From the NCBI GenBank assembly GCA_016946835.1, contig JACVTC010000103.1, positions 1 to 64,000 on the forward strand: 64,000 bases of DNA, read 5' to 3'. Under the pieces are notes generated by a model. The model was not told the origin of the DNA, did no database searches, and saw only the letters and a program-made list of their open reading frames with translations. The position numbers and the translations under genes are program-made. This DNA is from Neocallimastix lanati (nom. inval.) (Eukaryota; Neocallimastigomycota; Neocallimastigomycetes; Neocallimastigales; Neocallimastigaceae). Position 1 is the first letter of the stretch; every line of letters begins with the position of its first letter. Positions 9,172 through 21,900 of the stretch are shown here, piece by piece.

Positions 9172-12100
9172 TTAAGATTCGTTACAAAAATAAATTAAAT
9201 CTTTATTAAAATAAAAATGAACTAAAATACAGAAGAATTCCAATAATAAAAATGATCTAAAATACAGAAAATATCAATTCTGTATAATTCTCTCTCTGAA
9301 TAACAATATCAAGAAGAAGCTACCGCCCGGAATGCCCTTCGTGATACAAGCTCCAAATTAATTTTTTATATTTTAATTTAATAAATGTTATTTTTTTTTT
9401 TAAAAAAATAATTTAAAATAATAGTTAAAAATTAAAATAAAATAGTTATAATAGTTTTTTTTTTATAAAGAATATATTAATAATAAATAAAATGTATTAA
9501 AATAAAAGTATAAAAAGAAGAATAAATTTCTTTCTTTTTAATACTTGGAACAAATAATTTTAATTTTAAATTTAAATAAAGAATATTTTAAAATTTAATT
9601 TTTTTTCTTGTTTCCAAATTTATTTTTATAGTTATGTGTTAATATTTATTTTTTTGTTTTGAATATCTTAGTGTTTCAACCCCAGCCCGTATCAAAAATT
9701 GATAAATAATAACTATAATTACGTTATTTATTAAAAATATATATATATATTTATATATATAAAATATTTTTAATTTTATTATAAAATTTATGATATAAAT
9801 AATAATAGATTATTTTATTAGTATTACATATAAATTATTAATAATTCTTAATACTTTACTATTATTTCTAAAGAATATTTTATTATAAAATTATAATTAT
9901 TATTTTATTATTATTACTGATTGGATATTGTTGTTACACCAATTTTAGAATATAAAAATAATAATTTAAAAAAAAAAATATTTTTAATCTCTCTCTTTTG
10001 AATAAAAAAAATTTTTAATAATAAATGAATCAATAAATAAATAAAGATTTATATACTTATATATATTTATAAAGTATATAAAACAATTTCTATATAATCA
10101 AATAATAAAATAAAAATCTATTTATAACCAAGATTTATTAAAATTTGATACGAGATATTTAATAAGAATGTAAAGTGATATAATTATTATTTTAAATATT
10201 ATTGTAAATAATTTTATTATTATTATTTTCTAAATAAGTTAAAATTAATATTTAATAAGATATAATATTATAAAATTATTTTATTATTTTATTATTAATA
10301 TAAGTTTATTATAAAAATATATATAATATAATTAATTATGTAAAAGTACAAATTTTAAATAATAATAATATAGAGAATAATAAGATAAAAATTAGGAAGT
10401 TTTAATTATAAAAAAAATGTTGTGTTTTTATTTTTATTGAAATGTATTAATTGAGAATGAATAATAGTGAATAATTATTTTAATAAATAAATATAATAAA
10501 GTGAATAATTTTAATAAATAAACATAATAAAATGAACATTATATTCTAAAATAATAATTTGAGTGTATTATATAAATATATAATAATTATTATACTATTT
10601 CATAAATACGATATTTCTTGATTAATTCCCTCTTGCTTTTCCCATATTTTATGATACTTTTTAAATTAATTGTATCAAATTTGATAAATAACAAAATTAT
10701 TAAAATAAAATAAATAATAAAAAAACAAATTCTTGTCTAACTTAACCCAAAAATTAATCCATTCTATAAAAAAAAATTAAATCCATATTTAAGAAAAATT
10801 AATTAAATAAAAATTATTAAAATAAAATAATAATAATTAATTAATCATTAATAATTTTAATTAAAAACTAAAATAAATTAATAAATAATATTTTTCTAAA
10901 ACTACAAATAAACAAAATAATAAACATATTTAATAAATTATAAATAACAAATAAACAAACTTATAAACATCGCAAAATTAAAATTAAATAGTTAAATAAT
11001 TTTTTAAGTTACTTTTATTTAAAATAATGATTATTTTATTTATTTTATAACTCAACTTTTATAAACAAATTGTAATTAAAATAACATTTTAAAACTCATC
11101 TTTATTAATATTTTAATTGTAAATATTGTTTAATTTAATAATAAATTATTCTTTATTTCTCTTTTATTAATTTTATTATTTTTAATGTAAATAGCTTAAA
11201 ATCAAAGAAAAATATAAAAACATGTAAATATTTCTTATAAATTATTCTTTATTATTAATTAGTTAATAAATTATTATAAATATTTTATTAGTTTTAATAA
11301 TCAAAAAAATATGTTTATTAATTATTTAATAAATTATTATAGATATTTTATTAGTTTTTAATAATCAATTTTTATGATTATTAATTATTTTGATAAATTA
11401 TTATATATTTTATTAGTTATTAATAATCAATTTATAAAATAAAAATAAATTTTTTTAATAAAACATTTTTGTGTTTAATAATAAAACATATTTATTTTTT
11501 TTAAATTTCTTAAATCAATTTTATTCAGTATTTATCCTTTTATTCACTTCTACAAAATTTAATTTTTGTAGATTAAGAATATTAGGTATAAATCAAATTT
11601 GGGCCATTGCATTCAGAAAAATACTAAATTATTAATAAAATACTTAAAAATGTTGAAATTATAACTGAATTGAAATCTCAATTTCAGTTATTTACATTTC
11701 AATAAATAAAAATATTATCTATTTAATTATAAATAATATATATATTTAAATAATTAATAATTAATATAAATTCTTGTTTAATATTTAAAGGGTTATCTTA
11801 GGCCTAATAATCCTGAGAATATTAATAAATAAGGTTTATATTAATAATTAATTTCAATGATACATTTGACGTCACGTGTATTTTATTTATATTATGTTTT
11901 TATATATGTTTACAACATATCTATATTAAATTCAATTATTCAAATTAATTATATAATTAAATTTATCCTTATATTTTATTATTATTTATATTACTATATT
12001 ATTACTATCTTATAATTAAATATTATTATTATGTAACTTACAAAGTATAAAAGAAAGATGTAAAAATCTATCTTTTATGTTCTTTGTAAGGTTACTGTAA

Positions 12101-12423
12101 AATTACCTTAATAGTAATATATTATAGATATTTTATTATTAAATAAAATCAATAAATTTAAAATCAAATTAATTTGATAATTCTAATTATCAAAGTTTAT
12201 TATAAATAAATTTTTATTATAGATATTTTATTATTAATTATACAAAAAATTCAAAAATTCCAAATAATTTTAATCAAAATAAATTAAATTTTAAACTTAA
12301 AAAATATAAAAAATTTCTTCATAAAAAATTTAATTTTTTAACCAATAAAATATTTTTTAAATTAAAAAACAATCACCAAAATAAAAAATATATAATTAAT
12401 AATAAATTTATCTATTATTATTT
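9172..12423. other. AT-rich gene desert
   Basis: Mostly A/T with no coding frame. A short GC-richer patch around 9300-9360 (CTACCGCCCGGAATGCCC) and another near 9671-9700 stand out but have no recognisable identity. The rest is simple A/T sequence with scattered TA and TTA runs. Confidence 0.6.
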
Positions 12424-12840
12424 TTAACAAATAATGAAAATTATGAAGAAGATATTGAAGATATAAAAATCAAAAATATTCCGCTTCAATATCGAGATTT
12501 AACTGTTGTATTCAGCAAGAAAGAAGCAGATAAACTACCGCCACACCGTTTAACTGACTGTAAAATAGTTTTAGAAAAGGATGCTTCTCTTCATTATGGG
12601 CTTATCTACCCACTTTCGGAAGAAGAAAACAAAATTCTTAAAGAATATATAGAAGAGAATTTAAAAAAAAAAGTTTTATTAGACCTTCGGAATCTCCAGC
12701 TGGTTACCCTGTTTTATTTCAAAAAAAAGAAAGATGGTTTTTTAAGATTGTGTGTGGATTACAAAAAGTTAAACGCTGTTACCATTAGAAATTCATATCC
12801 CCTAATAAACCTGAACCATAACAAATTTGATGCAATATGA
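12424..12840 (+). pseudogene. Decayed Ty3/gypsy reverse transcriptase fragment
   Basis: About 139 codons with the N-terminal part of a gypsy-type RT. It shows the lead-in ([20 protein letters not shown]), the acidic [15 protein letters not shown] stretch and the [17 protein letters not shown] motif followed by [10 protein letters not shown]. The segment between the poly-A run at about 12662 and the one at about 12721 reads correctly only in the +1 frame (SPAGYPVLF), so two homopolymer indels compensate each other. The frame ends at TGA at 12840, before the catalytic DD motif. LTRs, RNase H and integrase are absent. It belongs to a different lineage from the intact element at 1150-9166, whose equivalent segment differs. 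Confidence 0.85.
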
Positions 12841-13293
12841 ATAGAAATAGTTATAATTAATAATATAATCCAATATTTTATTATATACTTAATATTCTTA
12901 TTATACTATATTTAATTATATTATTTATATTATTAATTTATATATTAAAACTAATTTATATATTTTATTAATAATTTCTTATAAATGATATATTTTTATT
13001 AATTAGTATTTAGATAAATAATTTATATTTTAATTAAGATATTTTTTATAATATAAATAGTTTAAATTATGTTTATAGTAAAATTAATTAATAATTTAGT
13101 TTTATAATTTTAATAATTACTAAATATTTTAATTGATTTTGATGTAATTATTATATAAATATATGAATATTTTTATATGAAAAATAAAAAATATAATAAT
13201 ATAATAAAATTTATTAATACTTTTATTTTACTAAAAAAAAAAAAAAAAAAAAAAATATATAATATAATTTATTAATACTTTTATTTTACTAAA

Positions 13294-13327
<34 letters not shown>

Positions 13328-13796
13328 GGGTATAATAAAACTTATTAATACTTTTATAAATTATTATTATTAACGTAAAGGAGGTATTCCTTTAATCTAA
13401 TATAAATTGCCAAGTAATAATTGACTGTATTAAAATAAAAATGTTTAAATAATAAAAAAATTTAGTTTATTATAAAATTTTATTTATTTATTAATTAATG
13501 ATCTAATTTTTTTACATTAAAGCAATAATAAAATTTTTTAAAGTATGATAATTAAATCAAATAACAAATACTAATTCTAATATTATAATATGAATATATA
13601 TAATATTAATATTATATATATTAAATATTAAAATTTAATGACAAAGAATAATTGAATAAATAAAGAAAATATTTTCATCAAAAGAATTGAACTATTTTTA
13701 TATTATAAATAATAATTTTACATTATAAATAATAATTTTATATTATAAATACTAATTTTACATTATAAATAATAAAAGAAATAAAAAGAAATAAAA
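12841..13796. other. AT-rich spacer
   Basis: No gene seen. It has long A runs near 13232-13254 and 13303-13327, each preceded by a similar ATTAATACTTTTATTTTACTAAA segment (an imperfect duplication about 60 bp apart), and a short TTTTACATTATAAATAATAA tandem at about 13700-13770. Confidence 0.6.
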
Positions 13797-13940
13797 GCGG
13801 TTCCAGTTCAGGCAGAGGTATAACGCCGTTGTTGTGAACGGCGACCCTGTACTGGTATGACAACTATCATCACACTATCATCACACCGACAGTAATAATT
13901 AATTGGGAGATAAGTACCCATTATATATGTATCTATATCT
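13797..13940 (+). repeat. Diverged SINE 3' tail (related to the copy at 34743-35184)
   Basis: A GC-richer patch whose order of motifs follows the 3' half of the SINE: GGCAG, TAACG-CCG, CGGCGA, CTG, GTATG-CAA, ATCATCAC, ACAGTAA, GGGAGAT, GTACCCAT. Identity is far lower than between the two young copies. It keeps the TGGG...CCCA hairpin near the 3' end and has its own CGCCGTT/AACGGCG stem. A small internal duplication (ACTATCATCAC twice) is present. No tRNA-like head is visible upstream, so it is 5'-truncated or from a sister family. Confidence 0.6.
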
Positions 13941-14628
13941 TTTATATATATATATAATTATTATTTTTATTTTTATTTTTATCTTATTTAAACTTTAAAA
14001 CATGTCAATAAATTTTTAATTATTTAAAATTAAAAAAAAAATATATATATATATTTAATTTCATATTATTTTAATAATTATAATAATATATAAAAATTTA
14101 ATATTATTAAAATTTTATATATTATTGATTGAACGAATTATTTTTTCTTATTTTTTAAAATTTTATTTATAATATTTTTAATTTTAATTTTAATTTTAAT
14201 TTTAATTTTAATTTTAATTTTTTTTTTATTTTTTTTTTTTTTTGAAAATGGGATGAGTCAAATATTATTAATATTACACTTTTTATTAATTATTATACTT
14301 TTTATTGTTATGATATTATTAAATAAAATTATAAAAAGGACACTTTATTAAAAAATTAATCATAAACTCTTTAATTAATAAATTATTCAATTTGAAATGA
14401 GTCACCCTTTTTTTATATATATATATTATTAATATTGTTAATGTAAAATAAAAATAAAAACTTTAATTATTAATAAATTATTTTGTTAATTATTACATAA
14501 AAATAAATTTAGTATAACCTAACCCAATGAGATATGTACTAACACCCTTAAATCATAAATGTCTGAAAGATTTCAATTTATTAATATTTAGGAGAATGTA
14601 AATTAGAATAATAATAATAATAATAATA

Positions 14629-14669
<41 letters not shown>

Positions 14670-14689
14670 TAATAAAGGAATTACTTTCC
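13941..14689. other. AT-rich spacer with palindromic TAA/TTA array
   Basis: No gene seen. It includes TTTTAA repeats at about 14175-14220 and, at 14608-14668, a run of TAA units turning directly into TTA units, a perfect inverted arrangement that could extrude as a hairpin. Confidence 0.6.
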
Positions 14690-15253
14690 TGTAACCTTAA
14701 TCACTATATTCCTGTAAAAATCTCTTGTGAGGAAAACCTAGAAAATGGTCAAAGGATATGATCGAACCAAGGAGCTTTATATATATATAGACCAACAACC
14801 TGGATAGAACCTGGTTCGAGACAATGTGTATATCCCCCTCCCCTTATATATGATATTCTTAAATTCCGGAATAATATAGACTAGATACTGTCTTAACAGT
14901 GAGCCTGAGAGGGTTGCTCTAGTAACTGTTATTAATATACTTACGAGGGAATTCCTAGTATATGGGTTCATACGCACGTAGATAAGCTACGAATAATCAA
15001 TCTGCTAACTAAATACTGTTACCAAGTGAACCAGCACGTGATTCATTAGGTTAGATTACTTTAGCCTCGCTTCTAAGGAGTTAGGCACCGAAAAAGCATT
15101 CCGAAAAAAATCGCACTAGAAAATCTCAGCAATAATATGTATGATTAGAGCGCCAACGCTGAATAAACAGTAAGGCTTTCCACAAAGTGTAGGGACGTGA
15201 CTACCTTAATATTCCCAGGTCTTGTGGGGGGCATAGGGCGGTACACACCGGAA

Positions 15254-15288
<35 letters not shown>
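14690..15288 (+). other. GC-richer noncoding island ending in A33
   Basis: About 570 bp of mixed-composition sequence inside DNA that is otherwise almost pure A/T. On the plus strand it ends in GGCGGTACACACCGGAAAT followed by A33 (15256-15288), as a retroposed RNA would. B-box-like motifs occur on both strands near its start: GGTTCGAGAC on plus near 14813, GGTTCGATC on minus near 14758. No long frame is convincing. It could be a SINE or the 3' end of a LINE-like element. No tRNA head or target duplication could be established. Confidence 0.45.
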
Positions 15289-15290
<2 letters not shown>

Positions 15291-18200
15291 GAGACAATAT
15301 AAAAAATTAAGAAAGTCAGTAATTTAATATAATTCGATTCTATTTTCCATTTTTGGGAAAATTTTATTCATTATTTATTAAATATATATTTTTTTGATAT
15401 GAAATAGAAATAAAAACTCTAATTAATAATAAATTTATGTTAATTAAGAAATGTAATAAAAGCATAAATTTATGTATAAATCTATTTTTTATTATTAGAA
15501 ATTAATTTATATATTTTTATTATTTAATTTAATCATTAATGAAAGTAAATTTAATATTTATACTTTAATATAGGAAAACTTTATTATAGTAAATAATTAT
15601 AAAAGAGAAAAATACTTAGAAATAGTTTTTGTTCTCTGTCCAAGAATAATAAATAATAGATTATAGTAATTCTTTAGATCAAAATATGAAAATAAATATT
15701 ATTTTTAGGAATAAATGTTAGTTTACATTTTAAATAATGATAAGTAAATGTCATTCTTCTAAATAAATAAAATTTAAATAAAATAATTTTTTATAAAACA
15801 TATAAATTATATCTCCCATTTAAAAGAACAAACCTTAAAAGAACCGAACCTGAACTTTGTACATTATCATTTTATTAAAAGTAAATATTACAAAAAAAAA
15901 TTAATTTGACACAAGAGCCTAAATAATAATTACAAATGAAATACATTTTATATTTATATATTTAAACTAATACATAAAAATAATTCTTATAATATTAGCT
16001 AACTATTTTAAAATATTTGATATAAAAAGTATATGATGATATAAAAAAAAATAATCATAAAAAAAAATAATATTAAAAGTATAATAAATTATCAATAAAA
16101 ACTTTTAGAGGAAATTAACATAAAATTATATATAGATTATATTTACATAAAAAATTATAATTAAAAAAATTATTAAAAAAAAAATTTTGTTTATATTAAA
16201 TAATAATTTAAAATAAATTTATGTTCTACCATAAATTTATTATTTTCACATTATTTTAATATATAATTTCCAAAATATTAATAATTACATTTTATTAATA
16301 ATTAAGGTTTTTTAGTACTATTTATATCAAAATTTACCGTTTAATAATTACCAAATTTTATTTTTATTTTTATTTTTTTTTTCTAAATAATTTATATATT
16401 ATTTATTAAACTTTTTTAATAATTATTTTTATTTTTTATTTTTTTTTAAATAAATTGTATATTATATTTATTAAACTTTTCTAAGAATTACCAAATAATT
16501 ATTTTTTTTTATAAATAATTTTTATATTATTTATTAAACTTTTCTAATAATTATTTAATTAAATTAAATATTCAATTTAAATTTCTAATTTATGATTTAT
16601 TGTTATATTGTTATTGCTATATTATAATTATTGGAATTTAATAATATAAAAAGAATAAATAAATATTACCTATCATTAACTATTTATATCTTAAAAATTG
16701 ATAATATAAACATTCATTTTTTTTAACCATTTGATACTTTGGAAAAAAGCTTATATACATATACAATTACATAATTTAGAAATTTAGAATGAAGACATTA
16801 ATATATTATTCATGGAAATATTATTGACTTAGTTGATAAAAAAAAAAAAACTTTTAATTTTCTTGAGTATCATGTAAATTATATGACGTTTGGTAAATAA
16901 ATGTATAAATTATAACTAGAATAATTAAATAAGGATTTGATACTATTATAAACAAACGTAATAGTTGTTATTCTATATATTTATAATATAAGGAATTATG
17001 ATAAATTTGTAATATATATGAAAAAGAATAATATAAAAAATATAGTAATATTATGACTTAATGGTATGTATTAAAATTATTTTCATGAATTATAGTTAAT
17101 TAAAAACTGCTACCATTAATATTTATAGAAATAGAAGAACTAGAAACAAAAACTCTTCCCAGCATTGTTTTTTTTTTTTTTTTTTTTAATTGAAAAGAAT
17201 ATTTCATTGTATCATTCAAAAAGGAAACCTTTTCAAAGACTCCGAGCTTTCTAAAACATGCCTATCTAACTATCCTTATTTCCCAATATCGAGATACTGT
17301 ACCTAAAACTAATAATCCAACTAAAAAAACATATTCATCAGTTTATTTGTCACAATATAAGTTTGATGAAAACAAAAAAAAAATATATATATATATAAAA
17401 GGAACAGGAGAATAAATAAATAAAAATATAAATATAAATTACATAAAAAAAAATTAGAATAATAACAATTAAATATATATATTATTATTCTAATTTTTTT
17501 TATATAAAAGGTAAACAATTAAATACATATATTTACCTTTTATATATATATTAAAAATAACCAAAAAAAAAAAAAAAAAAAAAAATCAAAAAAATGATAC
17601 ATAAATATATATTTAAATAAGATAATACATAAATCATAATTATTAATAAAAAAAAAAAAAAAACATTTCCAAACTTCTTTAAAAACTTAAAAAAATAATA
17701 AAAAAAATTAAAAATTAAAAATTTATTTATTAATAATTAACAAAATTTTATATATATATAATAATAAAAAAAATTTATTTTTTATTTTATATTAAAAAAT
17801 TTATTTTTATAATAATTTAAATTTATGAAAATTTATAAATATAAAAAAAAAAAAAATTATAAATAAAAAAGTTTAAAAAATTTTTATATATAATTAAAAT
17901 TATTATAAAAAAAAATGAACATGTAAAAAAAATTTATTACCAATAAAATTTTTTATTCAATCATGCGGTAAACCTGCTAAACTCTCCCTTTAAACAAAGG
18001 AGAATTAGTTATTTTTTTTGGAGATTTGATTTCTATTAGTTCATTGGTATAATAAGTCATTGTTTATAAAGGAATATACTTTTAACTATTTATTAAGTTT
18101 AATATAATCAAAGTTAATCCATATAAGACTCTCTCTCAAAGGATAATTGAAAGATATTTATTAATAAAGTGACCTTTTTTTTTTTTTTACTGAATACAAT

Positions 18201-18924
18201 ATACAATTCTTTAGGATTTTATATACTGACAATTCCACCATAAAAGGAAACATTAGTATTCCTGAAATGAATAATTAATTTGATTTTTTTTTATTATTTT
18301 TATTTTTCTTCTTCTTCTACAAATTAATAAGTTATATTTCAAATACTTATAAGTCACAACTTAAAAGCTTTTATAAATTAATTTTATAATATTCTTAAAT
18401 TTTAATTATTATAAATTATTTATTTATTTATTTACTTACTTATTTTAAAATTATTTATTATATATATTTTAATTTTTTTTTCTCTTTTTATTAAACTTAC
18501 AAATTTCTATTTTATATTTTAATTAATTATTCAAATTTATTTATTTATTTATTTAATTTATTATTTTCTTTATTGCTTATTTACATATATATATATTATA
18601 TTACTTATTTTAATTATTTTAATTTCTTAGTTTAATAAAAAAATACTGTTATTATTTATATTTAAATTATTTAATTCAAAAATAATTATCATTATATAAT
18701 AGGATAAAAAAAATTTTTTTTTTAATTTGAAAAAAAATAAAACCTTTCAAAATTAATAATTAAAATTTCTAAACATTATAAAAATCTTTATATATAGGTT
18801 TTATATATTTCTCTTTTACTTTCTTTTTTTTTTTTATGATTTTAATTTCTTTTTATCTTTTTTTTTTTCCTTCTAATATTTTTTTTTGTAAAAATCTATA
18901 AAATGAAATTAGATAGCTTTAAAT
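15289..18924. other. AT-rich gene desert
   Basis: No gene supported. The patch at 17141-17310 is slightly richer in GC and reads as short broken frames on the minus strand, without a recognisable family. T20 (about 17170-17189), A23 (near 17565) and other homopolymers are frequent. The final 300 bp are the likely 3' untranslated region of the GH115 gene. Confidence 0.55.
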
Positions 18925-21900
18925 TTAATTAACATAGTAAGTTTCTGGAGCACCAAGGTAACTTTCTGGCATCTTAAGACTTTCTGGACGAATTATAATC
19001 TTTTCAAGAACAATATTTGGAGTAATTGGGTAGAATTTAAGGCTGTTTAATCCAGACTTACATTCAACATTGACAGTTGAAATTCTAATTTCATTGGTAA
19101 CATCATCACTCCATGGGTACTTATTATCACCAACGGCAAAAGTCTTACTGTCAACAACATCATGAACAATAACCTTACCATTAATATCAATGGCAAATTG
19201 TAATTTGTTATCCATGAAAGCTGGGTTAGATGGGTTTTGATAGAAATCAAAAGCCATAGCACCACCTTCATTAAGAACAAAGTTATATTCAACATATGGA
19301 GCTTCACTAACATCGTTGTAGACATTAATAACTGGATAAGCCTTAATAGCACTTAAAGTCTTACCATAACCTTCAATAACCTTCCATGAACTGTCGGTAC
19401 CATTCTTTTGAGAAATAAAGTGTTCAGCTTCAATACTAATGTAGGAAGTAGTTTGAACAAATGTACCCTTTGGATAGTCAACATTTGGTACTTCAGCGTC
19501 AACATCAACAACAACAACAATATTACCACCAGAAACATCATCATGTGGAACAGTAATATTAATGGTACATTTCTTTTCAGAGGCCTTGGCAAGCTTCTTA
19601 CGATCAACAGTAACAACAACTTTACTAACATCGGCATCCTTACCATCCTTAATTTCATAACTTAAGAAATCACCATCAATAATTTCAGCGGAAACCTTAA
19701 TTTCTTTCTTTGAACATTTAGCAACATTAATAACGGCTTCCTTAACATCTGGGTTTTTGAAAGCATCAAGCTTTAAGGTTTGTTTAGTCCAATCTTGACC
19801 ACTAGTAACAGTAGAAGTACCTTCAACCCAAGCACCAATTCTAGTTCTACGAGCACCATCAGTAGTCATGTAAACTGGCATTAAGTTTTCTTCTTCATTC
19901 CATCTGGTAAAACCAATATGTTCAGACCAACCCATACCATACCAACGACCATCCTTTAATTCATCAAGTTCCTTAACAAGATCATCATCAACCTTGACAC
20001 ATTGCTTGATTTTTTCAACGAATGGATTAGCGGCAAGCATACCATGAGTAGCATACCAATGGTTCTTACCAGAAAGTAATTGTAACTTTAATACGTTCAT
20101 GGTTCCCTTAGCGGCAAAGTAAACTTGAGTAAAGAAGGCTTCGTAGACATCAGATTTAACATCAATTTCCTTCTTTAACTTTTCAGCACGATCAATAACT
20201 TCTTCAGCAAGGCTAAGAATCTTTTCAGATTCACCAAAGTTAACTGGATGATAGGTTTCACTGTTAACACTTTCAGTACGACGAATGAAGGCAAGCTTAT
20301 TGTAATTGTTGAAGATGAATTCAATATCAGCTCTTTGTTCTTCAGTTAAAGAAGCAAATTGCTTACCAATCCATTGCTTGGTGTAATCAAAAGTATTGAA
20401 ATCAAGAGTACTGTACTTTTCATAATCATAAGCAAGATCAAGGAAGTAACTAAGAGGGAATTCAGTAGTAAGAACATCACCAAGATTAACAATCCAAATG
20501 TTACGAATACCAAAGTCATAAGCAGCGGTCATTTGTTCTTGGACCTTTGGAAGATAGTTAGTGTTAATCCATTCGTAACTGAATGGGGAACCATGGTAAT
20601 CAAAGTGATAATACATACCATAACCACCTGGATGCTTTCTCATAGCTTCAGATGGAACAGTACGTAAGTTACCGTGGTTATCATCACAAAGCATTAAAGT
20701 AACACCATCAAGAATTGGATCGTCCATTAAACCTTTAGTTTCTTCGTCACCATAGAAGTATGGTTCAACTTCCTTGTAAAGAGCTAACATTCTTGGAACA
20801 GACATGATATCTTCATTAACGTATTCCTTAATAAGTCTGTTTTGAGTGGTTAAAACATCACGAAGTAATTGAATGTTATCGGCAAGAGTAGCGTCACCAG
20901 CAATAGCAGTATCAGCTTCACCACGCATACCAACAGTAATAACATTATCGAATTTACCATTACGCTTTAAACCATCTTCCCAGAACTTAGTAATACCCTT
21001 TTCGTTAGAACGGAAGTTCCAAGCATCACCATAAATAGAATCCTTACCACGAAGATATTTGTATTCTTCACCAGCACGACAACATGGTTCATGATGACTT
21101 GATCCCATAACAACACCAAGTTCATCAGCAAGTTCAGCATTAGCTAATCCTGGACCATCATCACTGAATCTTCCAGACCACATAGCTGGCCACATGTAGT
21201 TACCCTTAAGACGAAGAAGAAGTTCAAAGACATGAACATACATTTTAGCGTTGAAACCACCATAGTTATGGTTGGCCCAGTTACCGAAAGCTGGCCATTC
21301 ATCATTAATAAATAAACCACGGTAACGAACACTTGGTTCCTTTGAAACGACATTATCCTTTTCAGTAATTTCAACAGTTTCTTGTTTAATTGGCTTTAAG
21401 TCGAGCCAATCAACAAATGGAGAAACACCCATTAATTCAGAAAGATGGAAAAGACCATAGATAGTACCACGCTTATCACTACCAGCAATGTAAATTCTAT
21501 TTCCTTGAACATTGAATACGTAAGATTCATACTTGTCTTTAATAGCAGAAACATCAACACCTTCAAATAAATTAGATTTTCCAACAGTACCGAAAATAAC
21601 TGCAGCTTCTTCACCAATAGTAGTGTTAAGAGAGTAATTGAATTCTGGTAAGGCACCAGTAACAAGTTTTACATCATTTCTAACCATATCAGCAATTTTC
21701 TTTACACCAGAAAATTCTTCATCTTCACAGTAGAATGAAATGTTAGATTTACCATCCTTACTAGTGATCTTGAATGGACCAGCTGGTACTACTGGAGTTG
21801 GACTTGTAGTAGTAGCAGTGGTAGCTTCAGCTGGTGCAGTAGTAGCACTAGCTTCAGCTTCTTCCTTTTCACATCTGTATGGAATAGAACACCATTTACC

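Noticed and set aside
14777-14977. 66-residue minus-strand frame in the GC-richer island
   Set aside because: No domain, no homology recognised and no continuity; it is better explained as a chance frame in noncoding retroposon-like DNA.
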